Part shown: piece by piece, positions 35,657 through 44,053 of the stretch | Layout of the letters: each line of letters starts with the position of its first letter | Numbering within the stretch: position 1 is the first letter of the stretch | From: VRUE01 sp963702575 | GTDB lineage: Bacteria > Actinomycetota > Thermoleophilia > Solirubrobacterales > 70-9 | Length of the DNA stretch: 64,000 nucleotides | Reading direction: 5' to 3' | NCBI GenBank assembly: GCA_963702575.1 | Contig: CAVPCU010000005.1 | Coordinates: 310,001-374,000 of the forward strand | Position numbers and translations under genes: made by a program | Notes under the pieces: generated by a model | Database searches by the model: none | What the model was told of the DNA's origin: nothing | The model's input: only the letters and a program-made list of their open reading frames with translations

Positions 35657-36667
35657 GTGCAAGTCACGGCGACCTTGGAGGACCGCGTCTCAGCCTGGGA
35701 GGCTGAGTTCCTCGCTCCCGAAGCGACCCGTTCCTACCCCGCCCGGCGGCGGGTCGAGGAGGCCGACAGCCCGCTGCGCACGCCGTTCCAGCGCGACCGC
35801 GACCGGATCGTCCACTCCAAGGCCTTCCGCCGCCTCAAGCACAAGACGCAGGTCTTCATCGCCCCCGAAGGCGACCACTACCGGACGCGGCTCACCCACA
35901 CCCTCGAGGCCTGCGGCATCGCCCGCACGGTGGCGCGGGCGCTCGGCCTCAACGAGGACCTGACCGAGGCGATCGGGCTCGGCCACGACCTCGGCCACCC
36001 GCCCTTCGGCCACACCGGCGAGGACGCGCTCGACGCCGCGCTGCGCGCCCGCTGCGGCTCCGGCTTCCGCCACAACCTGCACTCGCTGCGGGTCGTCGAC
36101 GTGCTTGAGCGCGACGGCGCGGGGCTCAACCTGACCGAGCAGGTGCGCGACGGCATCCTCAACCACACCGGCGCCGACAAGCCGGCGACGCTGGAGGGGC
36201 GGATCGTCAAGCTGGTCGACCGCGTCGCCTACATCAACCACGACATCGACGACGCGCTGCGGGCCGGCATCCTGCGCCCGGGCGACCTGCCCGCGGCGGA
36301 GATCGAGCTGCTCGGGCCGACCGGCTCGGCGCGGATCGACACCCTCGTCCGCGACATCGTCGACAGCTCGCGCGGGGCGGGCGACATCCTCCAGAGCGAG
36401 GAGGTCGGCGGGGCGATGCTGCGGCTGCGCAAGTTCATGTTCGACCGCGTCTACCTGGGCGCGGCGGCGCGGCGCGAGCAGGAACGCGCTCAGGGCGCGA
36501 TCCAGGGGCTCTTCGACCACTACATGGAGCACCCGGAAGAGCTGCCGGCGGCCGAGCCGGGGGCGAGCGAGTGCCAGCGGGTTGCCGACTACGTCGCCGG
36601 GATGACCGACCGCTACTGCATCGCCCGCTTCGCCGCGCTGACCGTGCCCGAGGAGGCGCGCTTCTGA
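35657..36667 (+). CDS. dgt: dGTP triphosphohydrolase-like HD protein
   Basis: Cleaves dNTPs to nucleoside and tripolyphosphate. 336 residues from GTG 35657. HD metal site: His in RLTHTLEACGIAR, the His-Asp pair in GLGHDLGHPPFGHTGE, and Asp in KLVDRVAYINHDIDDAL. The N-terminal RTPFQRDRDRIVHSKAFRRLKHKTQVF is characteristic of the deoxyguanosinetriphosphate triphosphohydrolase-like subgroup. The stop overlaps the dnaG ATG by one base, the usual dgt-dnaG pair. Confidence 0.93.
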   Translation: MQVTATLEDRVSAWEAEFLAPEATRSYPARRRVEEADSPLRTPFQRDRDRIVHSKAFRRLKHKTQVFIAPEGDHYRTRLTHTLEACGIARTVARALGLNEDLTEAIGLGHDLGHPPFGHTGEDALDAALRARCGSGFRHNLHSLRVVDVLERDGAGLNLTEQVRDGILNHTGADKPATLEGRIVKLVDRVAYINHDIDDALRAGILRPGDLPAAEIELLGPTGSARIDTLVRDIVDSSRGAGDILQSEEVGGAMLRLRKFMFDRVYLGAAARREQERAQGAIQGLFDHYMEHPEELPAAEPGASECQRVADYVAGMTDRYCIARFAALTVPEEARF

Positions 36668-38451
36668 TGGCGTTGATCTCCGAGGAGAGCCTCGAGCGGG
36701 TGAAGCAGGCGGTCGACATCGTCGAGGTGATCTCGGCCCACACCGACCTGCGCCGCCAGGGCGCCCGCTGGGTCGGCCTCTGCCCCTTCCACGAGGAGCG
36801 CACGCCGTCGTTCTCGGTCGACGCGGGGGAAAAGCTCTACCACTGCTTCGGCTGCGGGGTCGGCGGCGACACGATCAAGTTCGTCGAGGAGAAGGAGGGG
36901 TTGGGCTTCGCCGAGGCGGTCGAGCTGCTGGCGGAGCGCTACGGGATCGAGCTGCAGCGCGAGCGCGAGGACCCGCGCGCCGAGGCCCGGCGCAAGCAGC
37001 GCCGCCGGCTGGGCGACCTGCTCGACCGCGTCGCCGCCTTCTACGCCGCCTTCCTCTGGGACGCGCCGGAGGCGGCGAAGGCGCGCGAGTACCTCGGCGG
37101 GCGCGGGTTCGGGGAGGAGGCGCTGCGCGCCTTCGGCGTCGGCTACGCGCCGAGCGCCTGGGACACGGTGCTGGTGCGCGGACAGCGCGCCGGCTTCTCG
37201 GTCGAGGAGATGCGCGCCGTCGGCCTGGCGCAGAAGGGGCGCGGCGGCGGCGAGTACGACCGCTTCCGCGAGCGGATCATGTTCCCGATCCGCGACCGTC
37301 GCGGCCGCACGATCGGATTCGGCGGCAGGGCGATGCGCGCCGACCAGGGGGCGAAGTACGTCAACACGGCCGAGACCGACTTCTTCCACAAGAGCCAGGT
37401 GCTGTACGGGATCGACCTCGCCAAGGAGGCGATCGCCAAGGCGGGGCGGGCGGTGGTGGTCGAGGGCTACACCGACGTGCTGGCGCTGCACCAGGCGGGC
37501 GTCGCCGAGGCGCTCGCGGTGATGGGCACGGCGATCACCGAGGAGCAGGTGGCGGCCCTCTCGGGCATGGTCGACGAGGTGGTGCTGGCGCTCGACGCCG
37601 ATGCCGCCGGGCAGGAGGCGATGCTTCGCGCGCAGCGGGTCGCGGCGGGTCGCCGGGTGCGCCTGCGGGTGGCAGCGATGCCGGCCGGCGAGGACCCGGC
37701 CGAGATGCTGGCAGGTGAGGATGGCGCCGAGCGCTTCCGCGCCCTGGTCGAGGGCGCGGTCGAGCTGCCGGCCTTCCAGGTGGGGCTGGTGCTGGAGCGG
37801 ACCGACGCGGGCTCGCCGGCCGAGCGCGACTGGGCCCTGGGTGAGATCGCGCCGATCCTGGCGGGCATGGGGGAGAGCGCGAGCCGCGACGACCTCCTGC
37901 GCCGGGTCGCAGAGCGGTTCGACATGGAGCCGGCGATCGTGATGGGCAAGGTGGTCGCGGCACAGCCGCTCAGCGGCGGCTCCGCAGGGCAGCCGGCGCG
38001 TGGCCCCGGCGGGGGCGGCTCCCCGCCGACGGCGCGGCGGGGGGAGCTGACCTCGCGCGAACGGCGCGAGCGGGCGCTGCTGGCGATGTGCATCGCCCTG
38101 CCCGGCGAGGGCCGCGAGTATCTCGCCCGGCTCACCGAGGCGCACCTCTCGCCGAGCGGTTTGCGCGCGGCCGACTGGCTGCGCAAGCACCCCGCCGACC
38201 CCGCCTCGAATCTTCCCCACGACGACGACGAGCTGTCCGGCCTGATCGCCGAGCTGGTCATCCTCGCCCACGACGAGCCGGCCTCGGCCGAGGCGATGGA
38301 GCTCAACTACCTCCTCCTCGAGCAGCGCCGCCTCGAGGCCGAGATCGCCGCTGCCGGCGAAGCCGGCGAGTACGAGCGCCGCGCCGCCCTCAGCCGCGAA
38401 CGCGCCGCCCTGGTCGAGCGGATCGCCCACGCCGAGCGCGTCGGCGGCTAA
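36667..38451 (+). CDS. dnaG: DNA primase
   Basis: Synthesises RNA primers at the replication fork. 594 residues. The N-terminal zinc-binding domain shows CPFHEERTPSFSVD and YHCFGCGVGGD (residues ~40-65). The catalytic core has GFGGRAMR, the Toprim Glu in VVVEGYTDVLALHQ and the Asp motif in LALDADAAGQEA. A Gly/Pro-rich linker near 435-465 precedes a helicase-binding C-terminal helical domain. ATG 36667 overlaps the dgt stop. tRNA-Asn follows instead of the often-seen rpoD. Confidence 0.96.
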   Translation: MALISEESLERVKQAVDIVEVISAHTDLRRQGARWVGLCPFHEERTPSFSVDAGEKLYHCFGCGVGGDTIKFVEEKEGLGFAEAVELLAERYGIELQREREDPRAEARRKQRRRLGDLLDRVAAFYAAFLWDAPEAAKAREYLGGRGFGEEALRAFGVGYAPSAWDTVLVRGQRAGFSVEEMRAVGLAQKGRGGGEYDRFRERIMFPIRDRRGRTIGFGGRAMRADQGAKYVNTAETDFFHKSQVLYGIDLAKEAIAKAGRAVVVEGYTDVLALHQAGVAEALAVMGTAITEEQVAALSGMVDEVVLALDADAAGQEAMLRAQRVAAGRRVRLRVAAMPAGEDPAEMLAGEDGAERFRALVEGAVELPAFQVGLVLERTDAGSPAERDWALGEIAPILAGMGESASRDDLLRRVAERFDMEPAIVMGKVVAAQPLSGGSAGQPARGPGGGGSPPTARRGELTSRERRERALLAMCIALPGEGREYLARLTEAHLSPSGLRAADWLRKHPADPASNLPHDDDELSGLIAELVILAHDEPASAEAMELNYLLLEQRRLEAEIAAAGEAGEYERRAALSRERAALVERIAHAERVGG

Positions 38452-38473
38452 TCGGTACATTCCGGCAGGCCGG

Positions 38474-38546
38474 TCCGGGGTAGCTCAATCGGTAGAGCAC
38501 TCGGCTGTTAACCGAGTTGTTGTGGGTTCGAGTCCCACCCCCGGAG
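38474..38546 (+). tRNA. tRNA-Asn (anticodon GTT)
   Basis: Full cloverleaf of 73 bases. Acceptor TCCGGGG pairs with CCCCGGA and the discriminator is G. The D-arm begins GCTC. The anticodon stem CTCGG/CCGAG carries loop CTGTTAA with anticodon GTT. The T-arm is GTGGG TTCGAGT CCCAC. CCA is not encoded. It lies 23 bases after dnaG. Confidence 0.97.
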
Positions 38547-38552
38547 CTTTCG

Positions 38553-39749
38553 TCAAACGCTGACCGCCGCGCGGGCCGCCAGCCCCTCGACCAGCTCGGC
38601 GCCGCGCTTGGCGCCGTCGTGCTCTTGCGCCCAGGCGGCTAGCTCGGCGGCCCGGTCGGCGAACGAGGGGTCGGCGAGGACGCGGCGGGCGGCCCAGCGC
38701 AGGGGGGCGGGGTGGCAGAGGCGCCAGGGGAGCGAGAGGCCGGCTCCGGCCCAGCCGACGCGCATCGCGGTCTCGCTCATGTCGCCGATGAAGGGGCTGA
38801 TCAGGAGCGGCGTGCCGGCGGAGAGCGCGCGGGCGACGGTGCCGTGGCCGCCGTGCGAGATCACCAGCGAGGCGGCCGGCATCAGCTGGCTGTAGCTGAG
38901 CCACTCGACCAGGATCGCGTTGCCGGGCACCTCGATCGGGTCCTGTGGCACGACCCGATTGGTCGTCGCCACCACGCGCACCGGCTCCTCGGCCAGCGCC
39001 GCGAGGGCGGTTCGGACCAGGTGGTTGCGCGAGTCGTGCGCGGTGCTCGGTGCGACCAGCACCAGCGGCTCCTCGCCCGGCGGCAGCTCGATCTCGGGGT
39101 GGGGGATCTCGAAGCTCATCGGTCCCGTCACCTGGACGCCGGCGGGCCAGCGCCGCGGGTACTCGAGCTGGGGGAAGGTGCCGACCAGGGCGAGGTCCGG
39201 GCTGATCCCGCCGTGGAAGCGCTCGGTCGGCGCCAGCCCCAGCCGCGCCCGCTGGCGGTTGAGGTCGTCTCGGCCCTGCTCGAGGCCGACGTTCAGCGCT
39301 CGCTGCCCGGTGCGCCAGACGCCGCGGCCTAGCGGCGTTCGCGGCGGCTGCAGGCCGACGGCGAAGAACGGCAGCCCGGGCTCGACCACCGGGTAGATGT
39401 GGGGGATCAGCGTCGCCCTCGGCACGCCGGCGAGCTCGGCGGCCAGCGCCGGCGCCAGGGTGAGGATGTCGCTGACGACCGCGTGGGGGCGCATCTCCTC
39501 GAGCAGCGGCAGCAGCGCCCGCGCCGCCTCCGCGGCGTGGGCGCCCTCGGCCGAGTCCGGGTCGGGCGGCGGGAACATGCGGTATTCCTCGGCCGCGGCG
39601 AAGCCCAGCCCGGCGCCCTCGACCGCGGCCCGCCGCTCCTCCCAGGTCTCGATCGTCACCTCGTGGCCGCGCCCGGCCAGCGCCCGCCCCAGCGCTATAG
39701 CCGGAAAGACGTGCCCGGGGTCACCGAAGGCGGCGACGAGGAACCGCAT
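38553..39749 (-). CDS. Glycosyltransferase family 1 (MGT/UGT-like)
   Basis: 398 residues, start ATG at 39749. GT-B fold. N-terminal domain with FLVAAFGDPGHVFPAIALGRAL and the acceptor site region VSDILTLAPALAAELAG. The C-terminal nucleotide-sugar domain has LVLVAPSTAHD, VEWLSYSQLMPAASLVISHGGHGTVARALSAGTPLL and DMSETAMRV. This resembles macrolide/flavonoid-type UDP-glycosyltransferases; both donor and acceptor are unknown. It begins five bases after the corrected stop of the SDR gene, so the two form an operon. Confidence 0.88.
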   Translation of the reverse strand: MRFLVAAFGDPGHVFPAIALGRALAGRGHEVTIETWEERRAAVEGAGLGFAAAEEYRMFPPPDPDSAEGAHAAEAARALLPLLEEMRPHAVVSDILTLAPALAAELAGVPRATLIPHIYPVVEPGLPFFAVGLQPPRTPLGRGVWRTGQRALNVGLEQGRDDLNRQRARLGLAPTERFHGGISPDLALVGTFPQLEYPRRWPAGVQVTGPMSFEIPHPEIELPPGEEPLVLVAPSTAHDSRNHLVRTALAALAEEPVRVVATTNRVVPQDPIEVPGNAILVEWLSYSQLMPAASLVISHGGHGTVARALSAGTPLLISPFIGDMSETAMRVGWAGAGLSLPWRLCHPAPLRWAARRVLADPSFADRAAELAAWAQEHDGAKRGAELVEGLAARAAVSV

Positions 39750-39753
39750 GCCG

Positions 39754-40486
39754 CTAGGGCGTGTCCAGTCCCTCGCCGGGGCGCGTGAAGACGATCTCGG
39801 GCACGTGGCAGTTGGGCGAGGTGCTGCAGCAGGAAGCGGACCGCCTCGCCGATGTCCTCGGGCCGGATCATCTCCTCGGCCGGGACCTGCCCCTTGGCGA
39901 ACTCGGTCATCGGCGTGTCGACGAAGCCCGGCGCGAGCGCCGTGCACTGGATCCCGGCGCCGCCCGCCTCGCGGTGGGTCGACTGGGTGAAGTTGATCAC
40001 CGCGCCCTTGGTCGCGGCGTATACCGAGAGCCACGCCTGGCCGGATTTGCCTGCGATCGAGGCGGTGTTGACGATCAGCGCCTTGCCGTGCTCGGCACCG
40101 GCCTCGCGCAGCATCGGCAGCCCCTCGCGGGTGCCGATCACCAGCGCCCGCAGGTTGACCGCGAGCTGCATGTCGAGGTATTTGGTCTGGATTTCATCCA
40201 TCGCCGCGCCGATCCCGACCCCGGCGTTGTTGACCAGGACGTCGAGCCGGCCGTAGGCCTCGCGGTGCTTGGCGAAGATGCCGACGACTTCCTCCTCCTC
40301 GGCCATGTTGGCGGCGACGCTCTGCACGTCGATCCCGTCGGCGCGCAGGCTCTCGGCTGCGGCTTCCAGCTTGTCGGGGCGGCGGGCGGAGACGGTCAGC
40401 GCGTAGCCCTCCTCGCCGAGCGTGCGGGCGATCGCCAGCCCGATCCCGCTCGAGGCCCCAGTGATCAGTGCCGCTCGGTCCGCCAC
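39754..40486 (-). CDS. Short-chain dehydrogenase/reductase, frameshifted near C-terminus
   Basis: Classical SDR. TGASSGIGLAIARTL (NAD(P)-binding), NNAGVGIG, Ser in NTASIAG, and the catalytic Tyr/Lys in YAATKGAVINF are intact. After EAVRFLL the frame runs into meaningless Arg-rich sequence. Another phase gives the expected end (SPNCHVPEIVFTRPGEGLDTP, stop at 39754). One base is missing near 39815-39825. Because the rest is perfect, a sequencing error is likely. It is coupled to the glycosyltransferase downstream; substrate unknown. Confidence 0.85.
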
Positions 40487-40544
40487 GCTTCCTCCTCGGT
40501 GCTCGTGCTTGCCCTGGCGCGCACCTTATACGGCGCCCAATAAC

Positions 40545-41632
40545 ATGCGCCGCCTTCATGCTCGCCCTTCCACGAATCGCCTCTGCCATCGCTTGCTGCT
40601 CGTCGGCGTCGGGGTTCTCGCCGCCGGCTGCGGCGGCTCGGACTCCTCGACCTCCTCGACGGCTGCGGTGACGAACCGTCCGGCCCCGCCCAAGAGCGCC
40701 TTTCCGGCGGCCGAAGGCCGGACGCTCGGCGAAATCCTCAAAGCCACCGAAGGCCATTCCGAACTGGTCGTCTCGCCTGCGGCGCTCGTCTTCCACAAGG
40801 GCGAGAACCGCTATCCGATGGGTGTCTTCCACACCGACCGCACCCAGGTGACCGACGTCGAAGTCGCGCTCTACGTGGCGCGGGTGCCGAAATCGAGCGT
40901 CAAGGGCGCGGCCAAGCAGGGGAAGCAAAGGGCGGAAGCGGAAGCACAGACGCGGGCGCTGGAAGAACCGGCGACGGGGCCCTATCCCGGCCGCGCTCGA
41001 AACGCTCGCGACCAAGCCCGCTTTCCGGGCCAAGACCACGAGCAGCGACCCCGACGCCGCGGGCGCGGTCTACGCGACGAAGGTCGACTTCCCCAGCGAC
41101 GGCGAGTGGCGGATCGCCGCGGTGATCAAGCAGGGGGGCGAAACGACTGCGTCGCTGCTGCCGAGCGCCGACGGTCGGCGAATACGAAGACATCCCGCAG
41201 GTGGGGCAGAAGGCGCCATTGATCCACACCCAGACCCCGGCCGACGTCAACGGCGACCTCTCGAAGATCACCACCCGCATCCCGCCGGACACCCAGAACG
41301 AAGTCGATTACGCGGACGTTCTGGGGAAGAAGCCGATCGTGCTCTTGTTCGCGACCCCCCAGTTCTGCCAGAGTCGGGTCTGCGGCCCCGTCGTCGACGT
41401 GGCCGAGCAGTTGAAGCACAGCTACGGCGACAAGGTGGCCTTCATCCACGAGGAGATCTACAAGGAAAACGACCCGAGCAAGGGCGTGCGGCCGCAGGTC
41501 AAGGCCTTCCACCTGCCGAGCGAGCCGTGGCTTTTCGCGATAGATCGCCACGGCGTGATCGCAGAAGTGGTCGAGGGCGCCTTCGGGGTCGACGAACTGA
41601 CCCGCGTCGTGAGAAGGTTGGTCGCAGAATGA
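40545..41632 (+). CDS. Exported lipoprotein with thioredoxin-like domain, two frameshifts
   Basis: ATG 40545. The signal sequence ends in a lipobox (VGVLAAGC), so a membrane-anchored lipoprotein is expected. Residues ~50-190 form an uncharacterised domain. The C-terminal ~140 residues are thioredoxin-fold (KKPIVLLFATPQFCQSRVCGPVVDV, WLFAIDRHGVIAEVVEGAF), with a Cys-(4)-Cys pair instead of CxxC. Two extra bases, near 40985-41000 and near 41165-41175, split the reading frame, yet the three pieces join naturally. Sequencing error is more likely than decay. Glutamate codons are GAA-rich. It is coupled by ATGA to the Hpt gene. Possible role: extracytoplasmic redox protein. Confidence 0.75.
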
Positions 41633-41994
41633 GCGAGAAGACCGCGCCCGACCCCGAACTGCTCAAGTCCTTTGCCGAGGAGGCGAAACGTCGCTGCGAC
41701 GTGATCGCCGCCGGCCTCGCGACCGAGACCGACGACTACGAGACGATGCGCGCCGAGGCGCACGCGCTCAAGGGCACCGCCGGCGCGATCGGCCTCCGCC
41801 GCCTCGCCGAGCTCGCCGGCCTGATGGAATCCGACCTCGCCGAAGCGAAGAAGACCGGCGTCCTCCGCGGCGGCCGCACCCACCAGATCGCCGACGCCGC
41901 CAAGGCCCTCTCCGATGGCGCCGCCGCCGCCGCGGAGGGCCAGGAGGAGCCCCCCGACGTCGGCCGCTCCCTCGCCCAGCTCTTCAGCGCCTGA
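41629..41994 (+). CDS. Histidine phosphotransfer (Hpt) domain protein
   Basis: 121 residues. The conserved phosphoacceptor helix EAHALKGTAGAIGLRRLAELAGLMESD has the His-x-x-Lys-Gly core of Hpt domains. No kinase or receiver domain is attached and none is adjacent, so partner proteins must be elsewhere. It overlaps the preceding lipoprotein stop by ATGA, which is unusual company for an Hpt. It is followed by a tRNA. Confidence 0.85.
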   Translation: MSEKTAPDPELLKSFAEEAKRRCDVIAAGLATETDDYETMRAEAHALKGTAGAIGLRRLAELAGLMESDLAEAKKTGVLRGGRTHQIADAAKALSDGAAAAAEGQEEPPDVGRSLAQLFSA

Positions 41995-42026
41995 GCGCGC
42001 CGCCGCCCGCTACCCTCGCCCCACGA

Positions 42027-42100
42027 GGGGCGGTAGCTCAGTTGGTCAGAGCAGCGGACTCATAATCCGTCGGTCGCTGGTTCGAGTCCAGCCCGCCCCA
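42027..42100 (+). tRNA. tRNA with CAT anticodon (Met elongator or Ile2)
   Basis: 74-base cloverleaf. Acceptor GGGGCGG/CCGCCCC with discriminator A. Anticodon stem GCGGA/TCCGT around loop CTCATAA (anticodon CAT). T-arm GCTGG TTCGAGT CCAGC. Elongator Met and lysidine-modified Ile cannot be told apart with certainty by eye. Its 3' half is repeated at 44540-44582, marking it as the integration site of the following island. Confidence 0.95.
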
Positions 42101-42165
42101 TCCGGGACCGGCCATAAAATCAGTGAGAGAATTTGGCCACCACTTGATCGAAATTAATCAAGGAA

Positions 42166-42456
42166 ATGACGCAGCCCTATCGAGAAAAAATCATCCTCAG
42201 ATACTTGGGCCCCGAAAGCCTCTCCAGTCCTGGCGGTCGTATTCAGGCGGAAGCGCTGATCGCCGGGATGGAAGCGGCTGAGGTGCCCGGTCCGCCGGTG
42301 TCTCTCACCCTCAAGCCCGACTGCATTGAAGCCAGCACTTCGTCCGTAGATGACGTAGAACGTCGACTTCGGGCCTCGGGACGGAATCGAGAAGGCGGGG
42401 AGTGGTACTTGGATGTGGAACCGATGGGGGCAAATCTGCCGCCCCTGGTCGGGTAA
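42166..42456 (+). CDS. Hypothetical protein, first gene of island
   Basis: 96 residues from ATG 42166. Mixed alpha/beta with YREKIILRYLGPESLSS at the start and a closing EWYLDVEPMGANLPPLVG. No family recognised. The gene is AT-richer than the core genome. It lies 66 bases after the tRNA and 10 bases before the palindromic operator of the toxin-antitoxin pair, but is probably a separate transcript. Confidence 0.55.
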   Translation: MTQPYREKIILRYLGPESLSSPGGRIQAEALIAGMEAAEVPGPPVSLTLKPDCIEASTSSVDDVERRLRASGRNREGGEWYLDVEPMGANLPPLVG

Positions 42457-42465
42457 GGAGGGATC

Positions 42466-42490
42466 TACACGAATCGTAACGATTCGTGTA
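42466..42490. promoter_or_regulatory. Perfect palindromic operator of RHH/RelE module
   Basis: TACACGAATCGT, one spacer base, then ACGATTCGTGTA: a perfect 12+12 inverted repeat ending 11 bases before the antitoxin ATG at 42502. Ribbon-helix-helix antitoxins bind such palindromes and autorepress their operon. This is the likely operator, overlapping the promoter. Confidence 0.75.
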
Positions 42491-42501
42491 CCGTCTGTCG
42501 C

Positions 42502-42765
42502 ATGGCCGTGCCGGCTAAGCGCATCAACGTCACGCTCGATCTCGATCACGCCCACAAGTTGGCCCGCCTTGCTGAGCGCACGCACATCCAGGAGGGGACG
42601 CTGGCTCGCTCACTTCTCTCGACTGCGCTCGACGATGCTGATCCAGATGCAGCGCGGATCACCGAGGTGCTTGACGCGATCCCGGGCGCATGGGAGCGGA
42701 CGCAGGAGGGGCTTGCCCAGGCAGCCCGTGGCGAAGGGACGCCGCTCGACGAGCTGGCTTCCTGA
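42502..42765 (+). CDS. Ribbon-helix-helix antitoxin
   Basis: 87 residues. The N-terminal RHH fold has strand KRINVTLDL and helices HAHKLARLAERTHI and GTLARSLLSTAL. The C-terminal part (ITEVLDAIPGAWERTQEGLAQA) would wrap the toxin. The palindrome just upstream fits autoregulation. The stop touches the GTG of the RelE-like toxin gene, giving the usual antitoxin-first order. Confidence 0.85.
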   Translation: MAVPAKRINVTLDLDHAHKLARLAERTHIQEGTLARSLLSTALDDADPDAARITEVLDAIPGAWERTQEGLAQAARGEGTPLDELAS

Positions 42766-43059
42766 GTGGCGCAGGTCATCATCACCCCGCAGGCGCGGCG
42801 GGACGTGGACGAGGCGGTTGTTGCACTCAGCCTTCCTATCGACACCTGGAGCCGTGTCGCTCGATCGCTGCGGGTGCTCGAAACCTTTCCGCTCGCTGGT
42901 GCCGAGTTAGGCGGCCGCTGGGCGCCGACTCGATTCGTCTTGGGGCCTTGGCCCTGGGTGCTTCTGCTCTATCGCTACGAGGAGTCGTCCGATCGGGTCT
43001 TTGTCGTTGCGATGCACGACGCCCGATCGGCTACCTCCGCTACGTCAAGCCGAGCTTGA
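42766..43059 (+). CDS. RelE/ParE family toxin
   Basis: 97 residues from GTG 42766, directly after the antitoxin stop. ParE-like features: IITPQARRDVDEAVVALSLP, the central helix SRVARSLRVLETFPLAG, then strands ELGGRWAPTRFVLGPW, VLLLYRYEESSDRVFVVAMHD. The Tyr-Arg in LLYRY matches the conserved position. It either cleaves mRNA at the ribosome or poisons gyrase; which one cannot be told. The last residues (SATSATSSRA) are atypical, suggesting a slightly altered 3' end. Confidence 0.8.
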   Translation: MAQVIITPQARRDVDEAVVALSLPIDTWSRVARSLRVLETFPLAGAELGGRWAPTRFVLGPWPWVLLLYRYEESSDRVFVVAMHDARSATSATSSRA

Positions 43060-43122
43060 AACCTGGCCCCCACTCAGCCGAACTACTCGGACGTTCGCTC
43101 GGGGGCGAGACCACCAGGACTG

Positions 43123-43563
43123 TCAGCCGATCTCAGCGTCGAGATGCAGGAAGACGCCGAGGTTGTCCGTATCGCCGTTCGCGCGTCCTGCAATTACGGC
43201 GCGGCACATGCCGCTCCCCTGGCGCTTGATCGCCTCCTGAACCGCAGGCCCCAACGCCACCGCGTCTTTTCGGGATAGGTGGCCGACGCAGGCCCCGTTG
43301 ATCGTGACTTTGATCGCGTTTCGGTCGTAGGGGTTCGTTGGCTCGGGAACCAACTCGGCCGTGCAGTGGAACAGCGTGTCAGCGCCGGGCTTCCAATTGC
43401 AGGCGGCCCGGATAGCTGGCTGGTAGTGCGACTCGCCCACGATGTCGACTCGGATGTCGCCAAAGCGCTCCGCGTCTTCAGCCCAGCGCGTGTCCTTGGC
43501 GCTCGGGATGTCCTGGGATGGAGGCTCGGGTTTGTCACCGAGCAGGCGCTTGAGAAGTCCCAT
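43123..43563 (-). CDS. HIRAN-like domain protein
   Basis: 146 residues from ATG 43563 (MGLLKRLLGDKP), the only gene of the island on the minus strand. The second half matches the HIRAN pattern: VDIVGESHYQPAIRAAC, TAELVPEPTNPYDRNAIKV, CVGHLSRKDAVAL, AVIAGR. HIRAN domains bind DNA ends or stalled forks and are frequent in mobile islands. An in-frame ATG at 43707 would add 48 residues without conserved features. Function beyond nucleic acid binding is unknown. Confidence 0.7.
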   Translation of the reverse strand: MGLLKRLLGDKPEPPSQDIPSAKDTRWAEDAERFGDIRVDIVGESHYQPAIRAACNWKPGADTLFHCTAELVPEPTNPYDRNAIKVTINGACVGHLSRKDAVALGPAVQEAIKRQGSGMCRAVIAGRANGDTDNLGVFLHLDAEIG

Positions 43564-43729
43564 GTAATCGACCAGACTATCTGAGTGAATGGAGATGGCG
43601 ATGGCCTGTGATGCCGTCTCTCGGCCAGCATCTACTCCAGGGTGTTGATCCATGTCCAGCTCGCCCCATGAGGCGCACGCTTGCCCATGACAGTTGTGAG
43701 TCGTCATCTATGGCGACTACCATTTTCAG

Positions 43730-44053
43730 ATGCCCATGACCGATGAGCCCCTGATCGAAGAGGCGGGACGTCGCCTTGCTGCCGCTGCGCCCGGAGCAAA
43801 GGTGATCCTCTTCGGCTCTCGTGCTAGAGGGGAGGCTCATCCGGACTCGGACCTCGACCTGCTCGTAATCGAGCCCGACGAGGTGACGAAGCGACGCGCT
43901 GAGTCGGCGCGCCTGCGCCGGGAGCTTCGCGGGCTCGATGTGGCGCTTGACGTGATCGTCATTAGCGCCAGGCACGTCGAAGAATGGGGGCACTTCGAGG
44001 GCACGATGTTGAACGAGGCGTTGCGCGAGGGCCGGGTTCTTGTCGAGGCCTGA
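43730..44053 (+). CDS. MNT-type nucleotidyltransferase (MntA-like antitoxin)
   Basis: 107 residues. Nucleotidyltransferase motif GSRARGEAHPDSDLDLLV (GSxARG then the DxD metal site) and the second Asp in LDVALDVIVIS are intact. Minimal nucleotidyltransferases next to HEPN genes act as antitoxins by adding AMP to the HEPN toxin. ATG 43730 and ATG 43736 are both possible starts. It overlaps the HEPN reading frame that follows. Confidence 0.85.
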   Translation: MPMTDEPLIEEAGRRLAAAAPGAKVILFGSRARGEAHPDSDLDLLVIEPDEVTKRRAESARLRRELRGLDVALDVIVISARHVEEWGHFEGTMLNEALREGRVLVEA

